From assembly GCA_900551555.1 (NCBI GenBank), contig URWC01000131.1, forward strand, positions 1 to 5,397: a stretch of DNA of 5,397 bases. The letters run 5' to 3'. Origin of the DNA: an uncultured Collinsella sp. (lineage in GTDB: Bacteria > Actinomycetota > Coriobacteriia > Coriobacteriales > Coriobacteriaceae). Below, in pieces: positions 1-5,397 of this stretch; the stretch's first letter is position 1, and every line of letters begins with the position of its first letter. The notes under the pieces were generated by a model that saw nothing but the letters and a program-made list of their open reading frames with translations, was not told the origin of the DNA and did not search any database. The translations under genes and the position numbers were made by a program.

Positions 1-1
1 A

Positions 2-64
2 GCCGCAACAGGCGACACCGGCGCTGCAGACGGTGACCGCAACTTCGCCGAATTCACCATCTAA
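2..64 (+). CDS. C-terminal end of an unidentified protein (5' end outside window)
   Basis: An open frame enters from the left edge and ends at TAA 62-64. It encodes 20 residues, AATGDTGAADGDRNFAEFTI. The tail is rich in Ala, Gly and Asp, then ends in a short hydrophobic/acidic stretch. About 70% of its codons end in G or C, as in the other genes here, and a terminator-like hairpin begins exactly at its stop codon. Both points support real coding. There is too little protein to name a family. The Ala/Gly/Asp run looks like a flexible C-terminal tail. The terminator suggests this gene is transcribed separately from the helicase that follows. Confidence 0.6.
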   Translation, partial: AATGDTGAADGDRNFAEFTI

Positions 65-91
65 CCTGCCAAAACGGGACAGGTTTATTTT
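63..91 (+). terminator. Probable intrinsic terminator after the first gene
   Basis: AACCTGCC (63-70) can pair with GG-CAGGTT (77-85) if A79 bulges out. This gives an eight-pair stem with a six-base loop (71-76), followed by TTTATTTT (84-91). The stem starts inside the TAA stop of the upstream gene. The position, stem and T-rich tail fit a Rho-independent terminator. The bulge and the interrupted T-run keep the call moderate. Confidence 0.6.
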
Positions 92-168
92 GGCTGGTTT
101 TATCTGGGCAAACGTCGAGGCAGTAATGCAGCAAGCCACTGCCCACCGCGTTGAAAGATTCGTTTTTG

Positions 169-176
169 AAAGGAGG
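169..176 (+). promoter_or_regulatory. Strong Shine-Dalgarno that fixes the helicase start at GTG 181
   Basis: AAAGGAGG lies at 169-176, four bases before GTG 181. It is a near-perfect anti-16S match, although the spacing is on the short side. An in-frame TTG at 151 would add ten residues, but it has no ribosome binding site upstream and would put this motif inside the coding region. GTG 181 is therefore the preferred start. Confidence 0.75.
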
Positions 177-180
177 CCCC

Positions 181-2612
181 GTGAACGCCTTTGACCGCTA
201 CGCCCCGTTTATCCAAGACTTCATCTACTCCCACGATTGGGAGAGTCTACGCTCCATCCAGGTTGCAGCAGCTGATGCCATCTTTAACACTCAGGACAAT
301 GTGCTCCTGACGGCATCCACGGCTTCCGGCAAAACCGAGGCAGCCTTCTTTCCCATCCTGACCGAGTTTTGGGAGAACCCGCCCGCGAGCGTTGGCGCCC
401 TCTACATCGGCCCCCTCAAGGCACTCATCAATGATCAGTTCGTCCGCCTCAACGACCTGTGCGAAGAGGCCGATATCCCCGTCTGGCACTGGCATGGCGA
501 TGTTTCGCAGTCGCACAAGGCTAAGCTCATCAAAAAACCGAGCGGTATCTTGCAGATTACGCCCGAGTCGCTCGAGGCGCTCCTGATCCATAAGCACATG
601 GCAATCCCTCGTATGTTCTGCGACCTGCGCTATGTGGTTATCGACGAGGTTCATTCGCTCATGCGCGGCGACCGCGGCGGTCAGACGCTCTGCCTTATCG
701 AGCGCCTCTCGCGCATGGCGGGCGTGCAGCCCCGCCGCATCGGCCTTTCTGCCACCATCGGCGACCCCGAGCGCACGGGCGCCTTTCTCTCACAGGGAAC
801 AGGACGCGATTGCATCATCCCCCGCTTTGAGGAACCGCGCCGCGTGTGGCGCATCTCCATGGAGCACTTCTACAACTCGGGTCCCCAGGCACAGCAGCGG
901 GGATTCGAGAGCACGGGTCCACAAGAAGCCGAGATGCTTGCTTGCGAGCGTATTGAGCCGGCGGCGCCCGCGGCGCTGCCGGCTGGCGCCCAAGACGTGC
1001 GCCACAGCGGACAGCTTACACAGGAGGAACGCCGTCAACGTCGTGAGCGGGCACGGGGCAAGGCCGCTCCCAAAGACCGTCGCACTTCTTCGGCCCCCGA
1101 GGGCGAAGTCGATATCCCCCGGGCCGATGAGCAGGCGCTCCTCAACCCCACCGACACCGCGCCCGAAAACGCCGATCCCGGCATGGGCTATATCTTTGAA
1201 CACACCCGCGGGCGCAAGTGCCTGGTCTTTGCCAACTCGCGCGAGGAGGCAGAGGCCGTGTGCTCCATGCTGCGCAGCTACTGCGAGAGCCGGCACGAGC
1301 CCGACCGTTTTCTCATCCACCATGGCAATCTTTCGGCATCGCTGCGCGAAACGGCCGAGGAACTCATGCGCGATGAGGAGCAGGCACAGACAACCGTCAC
1401 CACCTCCACGCTGGAACTCGGTATCGATATCGGCCGTCTGGAGCGTGCGTTTCAGATCGACGCGCCGTTTACCGTCAGCTCCTTTTTGCAGCGAATGGGC
1501 CGCACGGGGCGCCGCGATCTTCCGCCCGAGATGTGGTTTGTCATGCGCGAGGAGGAACCCGAGCCGCGCACGATGATGCCCGAGACCATTCCGTGGAAGC
1601 TCCTGCAGGGCATCGCGCTCGTACAACTCTATCGCGAGGAAAAGTGGGTCGAGCCACCCGAACTCGATCGACTCCCCTACAGCCTGCTCTACCACCAGAC
1701 TATGTCGACGCTTGCCAGCACCGGCGAACTCACGCCGGCAGAGCTTGCCCAGCGCGTGCTCACACTCAGCTATTTTCATCGCATCTCGGCCGATGACTAT
1801 CGCGTGTTGCTGCGTCACCTCATTAAGATCGACCATATCCAAGTCACCGAGGGCGGCGGGCTCATCGTGGGCCTCGCGGGCGAGCGCATCATTAACAACT
1901 TTAAGTTCTACGCTGTGTTCCAGGAAAACGAGGAGTTCACCGTTCGCAGTGAGTCGGCCGAGTTGGGCACGATCGTCAATCCGCCACCGCCCGGTGAGCG
2001 CATCGCCATCGCCGGACACTGCTGGATTGTCGAGGAAGTGGACTGGAAGCGCCACACCGTCTTTGCCACGCAGGTCAAGGGCCGGGTGCCGGCCTACTTT
2101 GGCGACTGCCCCGGTGATATCAATACACACGTACTCGAGCGCATGCGCAAGGCGCTCAACGAGCACGCAGCATATCCGTACCTTATGGGTAACGCACGGG
2201 CCCGCCTTGCGCAGGCTCGTCATACCGCCGAGATTTCGGGCGCGGGAACCAAGCCGCTCATTAACCTGGGCGGCGACACCCCTGGTTGGGAAGCTACGCC
2301 TTTTTGGCGCTCGAGCGCATGCTCAAGATTAAATGTGCCGCGGAGCTGGGCCTTCGCGGACTCGACCCGTCACGCCCGTACTTTATGCAGTTTAAGATGA
2401 AGGCCGACGAGGAGACGTTCTTTGAGGTACTCGCCGCCGAGGCCGAGAAAGACTTCGATCCCATCGAGCTCGTCTATCCTGGCGAGGTGCCTTACTTTGA
2501 CCGCTACGACGAGTTTGTTCCCGAAGAGCTCGTGCGCAAGGGCTTTGCCGAAGGCGTGCTCGACATAGAGGGCATGAAGCAGCGCGTTCTCGGCTGGCGC
2601 GACCACGCCTAA
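181..2612 (+). pseudogene. Lhr-like DEAD/DEAH-box superfamily 2 helicase, frame broken near its 3' end
   Basis: This is an ATP-dependent nucleic-acid helicase, probably cytosolic and acting in DNA repair or nucleic-acid processing. Residues are numbered from GTG 181. RecA domain 1 carries Walker A ASTASGKT (45-52), motif Ia GPLKALINDQ (77-86), TPES (127-130), DEVH (155-158) and SAT (190-192). A charged, low-complexity linker follows at about 234-333. RecA domain 2 carries LVFANSREE (348-356), HHGNL (380-384), TSTLELGID (408-416) and QRMGRTGRR (437-445). A winged-helix-like region and a beta-rich accessory domain follow, as in Lhr-type (COG1201) proteins. The frame that starts at 181 ends early at TGA 2398-2400 (739 aa). 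The expected C-terminus (PWLGSYAFLALERML onward) is in another frame, at 2280-2612. Adding one C in the run at 2279-2282 would restore an 810-residue protein. All ATPase/helicase motifs precede the break, so a truncated product could keep some activity. The subfamily is inferred; the helicase assignment is secure. Confidence 0.88.
2278..2286 (+). other. Frame-break site in the helicase gene (C4 run)
   Basis: Up to ACC 2278-2280 the protein reads ...LINLGGDT in frame 1. From CCC 2280-2282 the family-like sequence PWLGSYAFLALERML continues in frame 3. From 2286 onward about three quarters of frame-3 codons end in G or C, against about half in frame 1, so the coding signal changes frame here. 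One extra C in the run would rejoin the frames. From memory, related helicases carry a few extra residues between GGD and PWLG, so a small deletion of about 13 bases is also possible. Confidence 0.8.
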
Positions 2613-2638
2613 GACCAGTCTTTTTGGGACGGGGAGAC

Positions 2639-3517
2639 CTATTTGTCGTGAAGAACGGTGCCGAGGAAGTCGGTGTCGAAGGGCACGGCTTCGGCAAAGG
2701 CGTAGTTGCCGTCGCTGGCGATGAGCAGGTAGTTCTCCTCGCCGCCGAACTCTGCATCGCCACATGGGACCACCCAGGCGTGGGCGAACACCTCGAGCGC
2801 CGTGGCGGCGCAATCGCGCAGGAACGTTACGTCGCTCCCCTCGTTTGCGCTCACGATATTGGCAACGTAGATACCCCCGGGGTTCAGGCTGCCTCGCACC
2901 AAACGCAACGCCTCAACCGTCGCCAGCTCGCGTACGGGCTCGGCACCGCCAAAGCAATCGCTCACGACCACGTCGTAGCGACGATGGCCCACGCTCGTCA
3001 CACCCAAATACGAGCGAGCCTCAGCGGTTATCACCCGCAGGCGATCGCCCGCCGCGCGCTCCAGCTCGTCTAGGTAGAACCAGCGGCGCGCCAGGCGCGT
3101 AATCTCTCCGTCATACTCGATGACGTCCATGCGCAAGCCCTCGTGCGACATCAGCGCGAACTTAGGATAGGCAAACCCGCCGCCACCCAGCACAAGCATG
3201 CGGTTGATGCCGTGACCATAAGCATCGTGCATCGCATCCTCGGACTCAAACACGTCGTCAAACGCACGATAGTACGCAAAGACGGGCTCCGCCCAACGCT
3301 CACCGACATAGCTCGCGCTTTGGTAGACGCCGCCTTGCACCAACACGCGAATCTCATCGCCGTCCCCATCGTGCACGCGTTTCACACGCGCCAACCCATT
3401 GCGGGTTCGCGCAACCTGCAGACAGGCAGCACGAACAGCGACGGCGGCCGCACCAAGCGCCGCGGCTCCCAGGGCAACGCCGGCAACGACGCCAGCAGAA
3501 ACACTCGGCTTGTTCAT
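2639..3517 (-). CDS. Membrane-anchored spermidine-synthase-like methyltransferase-fold protein
   Basis: This 292-residue protein starts at ATG 3517 and stops at TAG 2641-2639. An Ala/Gly/Val-rich hydrophobic segment (about 8-28) is followed by a basic stretch (R29, R37, R39, R44, K46, R47). By the positive-inside rule this suggests one N-terminal anchor with the catalytic domain in the cytoplasm. The rest is a Rossmann-type SAM-binding fold of the SpeE class: VYQSASY (64-70), glycine loop MLVLGGGGFAYP (107-118), acidic strand end VIEYD (132-136), YDVVVSDCFGG (181-191) and NPGGIYVANIV (212-222). True spermidine synthases usually have GGGDG in the glycine loop and D-S-T-D in the active site. 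Here these read GGGGF and DCFGG, so the second, catalytic aspartate appears to be missing. Aminopropyl transfer is therefore doubtful; it may be a methyltransferase or a protein of unknown activity. Its ATG abuts the stop of elp3, so the two are co-transcribed and probably translationally coupled. The fold is confident and the substrate unknown. Confidence 0.85.
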   Translation of the reverse strand: MNKPSVSAGVVAGVALGAAALGAAAVAVRAACLQVARTRNGLARVKRVHDGDGDEIRVLVQGGVYQSASYVGERWAEPVFAYYRAFDDVFESEDAMHDAYGHGINRMLVLGGGGFAYPKFALMSHEGLRMDVIEYDGEITRLARRWFYLDELERAAGDRLRVITAEARSYLGVTSVGHRRYDVVVSDCFGGAEPVRELATVEALRLVRGSLNPGGIYVANIVSANEGSDVTFLRDCAATALEVFAHAWVVPCGDAEFGGEENYLLIASDGNYAFAEAVPFDTDFLGTVLHDK

Positions 3518-5305
3518 CTAGAGCTCCTTTTGCAGATAGAGTCCATGATCGTAAAAACCCAAATGGCGATAGTACTCGCGCGTACCAATCGCGCTGATCA
3601 CGTTGATGCGCGTATAACCCGCATCCCGGGCAATCTCGCACGCACGCTCTACGAGCAGACGCCCCAACCCATGGTGCTGGGCCGCCTGGCCTTGATACCC
3701 CACGCGCGCCGCCATGCCATACACGTGTACCTCGCGAATCATCGCCTCGTCCGGCATCGTCAGCAACTCGTCCGCATGCGCGGCAACAAACGAATGGTCG
3801 GGCAGCGACAACCGCAAAAAGCCCGCGATCTTGCCCTGCGGCGTCACCCACTGCAAAAAGCACTCGTGCGTCACCGGCGTCTCGTACGCCACCTCCTCAT
3901 CAAGAGATAGCTCATCCAAGTCGGCACCCGCCGTGCTGATCTCGCGATAGCGAATCTCGCGCACCGTCGCACCGTCACCCCGAGCGGCCAAGCGGTTTTC
4001 GACGAGCTGACGCAGGTTGGGTTTCTTGTTGCCCACCATGATGTCGTCGGAACTAAAGTCGCGGATCATGCGACTGATGCGGCAGAACGCCGGCGTCACC
4101 ACGATGTCGTCGGCCAGCACATCGAGCAGCTCTTCCTCGGTATAGGGACGCCACTCGCCGCGCTCGTAGCAGCCCACCAGACGCGAGCCCTCGATGAGCG
4201 CACACGGGTAAACCTTGACCTCGTCGGGCATAAAGGCCCCTTCGGTCATAAAGCGTTCGTAGTCGCGCTTGTCCCCCTCGGGCGTGGCGCCCAGCAAGTT
4301 AAGCATAAAATGCGCGTGGATCTTAAAGCCAAACAGGCGCGCAAGCGAAAACGCCCGCTCGATCTGCGCCACCGAAATACGACGCTCGTTGATATCGAGC
4401 AAATGTTGGTCGAGACTCTGAATACCCATCTGGATCTTGGTGCAGCCCAGGCAGCGGATAAGCGTGAGGGTCTGCGGCGTCACGGCATCGGGGCGCGTCT
4501 CGATAACGAGCCCCACCACGCGATGCTTCGCCGTCTCGTTGATGCGCTGCTGACGCTCAAGCTCCTCCATCGTTGCTGTCTGCCACTCGGCAACCTCACC
4601 CCACGGCGTACCAGGGCCGTACAGGCGACGCACCGCGCGGTTGTAGCCGCCCACGGCGGCATCCACACGCTCCTGCTCGTCGGCAACGCCAGCAGCAAGC
4701 TCAGCCTTGTCTGTCGCAATGCCGGCAACCCGATAGCGCTCGCGGCGCTCTGTTACCACCGGCGGCAGCGCATCGGCGGGAGCGTCATCGAGCAGGCGCC
4801 CCGCCTCGGCACGGCTGATGCCCGGACGCGCCAGCATGGGGTTGGCCGCCACGCCGGCGACGGCATCGTCATTGAGCGCACGGAAAAGCTCCGACATAAA
4901 CCACGTCTGATACCCTTGCGGATAGTCGCTCCAGGTGCCACCGAGCACGATGAGCTCAATCTTATCGGTTGCGTGCCCCATCTGCGAAAGCGCGGTCAGA
5001 CGAGCGCTCACCTGCAGATACGGGTCAAAGCAATTTTGCTCCGCACGGGCGCACGCCGGCTCGGCGTGCAGGTAGCTTTTGGGCATGCGCAGATCGTTGG
5101 GACAAAACAGGCAATCGCCCGAGCATGGCCAGGGCTTGGTGATAACGGTAATGGTCGCCACGCCCGAAGCCGTGCGACGAGGCTTCATACGCAGCACCTG
5201 CAGCAGTCGACGTTCCAGCTCGGCATCGACATTCCACCCAGCCCAACGAGCCGGCTCCTCACGTTTTACCCGCTGGTAGAACGGCAGCAGACGGCGCTTG
5301 GCCAA
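3518..5305 (-). CDS. elp3: Elp3-type tRNA uridine-34 carboxymethylation enzyme (radical SAM + GNAT), 5' end incomplete
   Basis: Elp3 uses a 4Fe-4S cluster, SAM and acetyl-CoA to build the cm5 group on wobble uridine 34 of tRNA in the cytosol; bacterial and archaeal forms act without the other Elongator subunits. The clear reading frame gives 595 residues from TTG 5305. Counting from there, the cluster ligands are C61, C65 and C68 (CX3CX2C, in PCSGDCLFCP). Elp3 signatures follow: MPKSYLHAEPA (74-84), FDPYLQV (93-99), IELIVLGGTWSDYP (116-129), IETRPD (268-273), KIQMGIQSL (290-298), KVYPCALIEGS (364-374) and KKPNLRQL (427-434). A GNAT domain ends the protein, with IREVHVYG (523-530), acetyl-CoA loop QHHGLGRLL (543-551) and TREYYRHLGF (575-584). 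The stretch at about 147-258 is long and weakly conserved. TTG 5305 has no well-placed ribosome binding site, and coding continues upstream of it, so the true start lies further right, probably beyond the window. The stop TAG 3520-3518 touches the next gene's ATG. Confidence 0.93.
   Translation of the reverse strand: MAKRRLLPFYQRVKREEPARWAGWNVDAELERRLLQVLRMKPRRTASGVATITVITKPWPCSGDCLFCPNDLRMPKSYLHAEPACARAEQNCFDPYLQVSARLTALSQMGHATDKIELIVLGGTWSDYPQGYQTWFMSELFRALNDDAVAGVAANPMLARPGISRAEAGRLLDDAPADALPPVVTERRERYRVAGIATDKAELAAGVADEQERVDAAVGGYNRAVRRLYGPGTPWGEVAEWQTATMEELERQQRINETAKHRVVGLVIETRPDAVTPQTLTLIRCLGCTKIQMGIQSLDQHLLDINERRISVAQIERAFSLARLFGFKIHAHFMLNLLGATPEGDKRDYERFMTEGAFMPDEVKVYPCALIEGSRLVGCYERGEWRPYTEEELLDVLADDIVVTPAFCRISRMIRDFSSDDIMVGNKKPNLRQLVENRLAARGDGATVREIRYREISTAGADLDELSLDEEVAYETPVTHECFLQWVTPQGKIAGFLRLSLPDHSFVAAHADELLTMPDEAMIREVHVYGMAARVGYQGQAAQHHGLGRLLVERACEIARDAGYTRINVISAIGTREYYRHLGFYDHGLYLQKEL
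3524..3529 (-). promoter_or_regulatory. Shine-Dalgarno of the SpeE-like gene inside the last codons of elp3
   Basis: Read on the minus strand, AAGGAG (3529-3524) is followed by six bases, CTCTAG, and then ATG at 3517. The same bases encode the final Lys-Glu-Leu-stop of elp3. Ribosomes finishing elp3 would be placed directly at the next start, which is a classic layout for translational coupling. Confidence 0.8.
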
Positions 5306-5397
5306 ATCGCGTTTGTCGGCACCCTCACGGCGCGCCTCGGCATCGAGGAAATATCTTGGCGAACAGATTGATATCCATGCAGGTGGAGAAGATCTGA
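5306..5397 (-). pseudogene. elp3: Upstream part of elp3, split by an apparent one-base frame break and running off the edge
   Basis: From 5350 down to 5306 the elp3 frame is open and gene-like (FLDAEARREGADKRD, then LAKRRLLPF of the main body). From the right edge down to about 5349 a different frame encodes QIFSTCMDINLFAKIF; 12 of its 16 codons end in G or C, against 3-4 in the other two frames. That frame hits TGA soon after 5349 (CRGAP then stop). Removing one A from the AAA run 5349-5351 joins them as AKIFLDAEARREGADK. From memory, Elp3 relatives of this kind have an N-terminal helical region before the AKRRLLPFY motif, which supports the join. The ATG at 5378-5376 has no ribosome binding site and is probably internal. 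A rival view is that translation starts at TTG 5305 and this stretch is a leader. Confidence 0.6.

Noticed and set aside
90..129. Possible promoter for the helicase (TTGGCT at 90-95, TAATGC at 124-129)
   Set aside because: The two elements are about 28 bases apart, too far for a normal sigma-70 promoter, and neither is a good match alone.
151..180. TTG 151 as the helicase start
   Set aside because: No ribosome binding site precedes it, whereas AAAGGAGG sits four bases before GTG 181.
790..2223. Long minus-strand open frame (477 codons) opposite the helicase
   Set aside because: It lies antisense to well-conserved helicase motifs in a GC-rich gene, where the opposite strand often lacks stops. 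Its protein shows no recognisable domain, and the codon bias belongs to the plus strand.
2611..2625. AAGAC-CA-GTCTT inverted repeat followed by T's as a helicase terminator
   Set aside because: The perfect repeat leaves only a two-base loop. A sterically possible stem would be four A/T-rich pairs, too weak to call.
3143..3910. Plus-strand open frame (255 codons) spanning the elp3/SpeE-like junction
   Set aside because: It is antisense to two supported genes, has no domain and has an Arg/His-rich composition typical of GC-rich shadow frames.
4310..5371. Plus-strand open frame (353 codons) opposite elp3
   Set aside because: It is a shadow of elp3. The translation is Arg/His/Leu-rich with no motifs, while the minus strand encodes complete Elp3 signatures.
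1..5397. CRISPR arrays, insertion sequences, tRNA/rRNA genes, long direct repeats
   Set aside because: I looked for repeated units, transposase motifs, terminal inverted repeats and tRNA-like sequence on both strands and saw none; nearly all of the window is accounted for by the genes listed.

Overview
The window is about 60% GC, densely packed and free of mobile elements or RNA genes that I can recognise. Codons end mostly in G or C. The protein sequences look to me like an actinobacterial-type gut anaerobe of the Coriobacteriia (Collinsella-like). That placement is recollection of family sequence style, not a search, and is tentative.

Layout from left to right: (1) the last 20 codons of an unidentified plus-strand gene ending at 64, followed at once by a hairpin plus T-run that looks like an intrinsic terminator. 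(2) A short intergenic stretch (about 92-170) with no convincing promoter. (3) A plus-strand Lhr-like DEAD/DEAH-box superfamily 2 helicase, 181-2612. All helicase motifs are present, but the reading frame breaks at a run of four C's around 2279-2282, so the last ~110 codons are in another frame. (4) A 26-bp convergent gap. (5) On the minus strand, a two-gene unit transcribed right to left: elp3 (radical SAM + GNAT tRNA wobble-uridine enzyme, entering from the right edge), followed with zero spacing by a gene for a membrane-anchored, spermidine-synthase-like methyltransferase-fold protein.

elp3 appears to have no proper start inside the window. Upstream of the TTG at 5305 the coding signal continues, shifts frame by one base at an A-run (5349-5351) and then runs off the right edge. 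The window therefore holds two apparent single-base frame breaks, each at a short homopolymer. That fits either sequence/assembly errors or a strain with two recently damaged genes.

Elp3 and the SpeE-like protein are probably translationally coupled: the Shine-Dalgarno of the second lies in the last codons of elp3, and its ATG directly follows the elp3 stop. Both proteins are predicted to use S-adenosylmethionine, but a shared pathway is only a hypothesis. The helicase is convergent to them and is probably an independent DNA-repair or nucleic-acid-processing gene. I do not see a clearly new multi-gene system here. The most interesting items are the elp3/SpeE-like pair and the two frame breaks.
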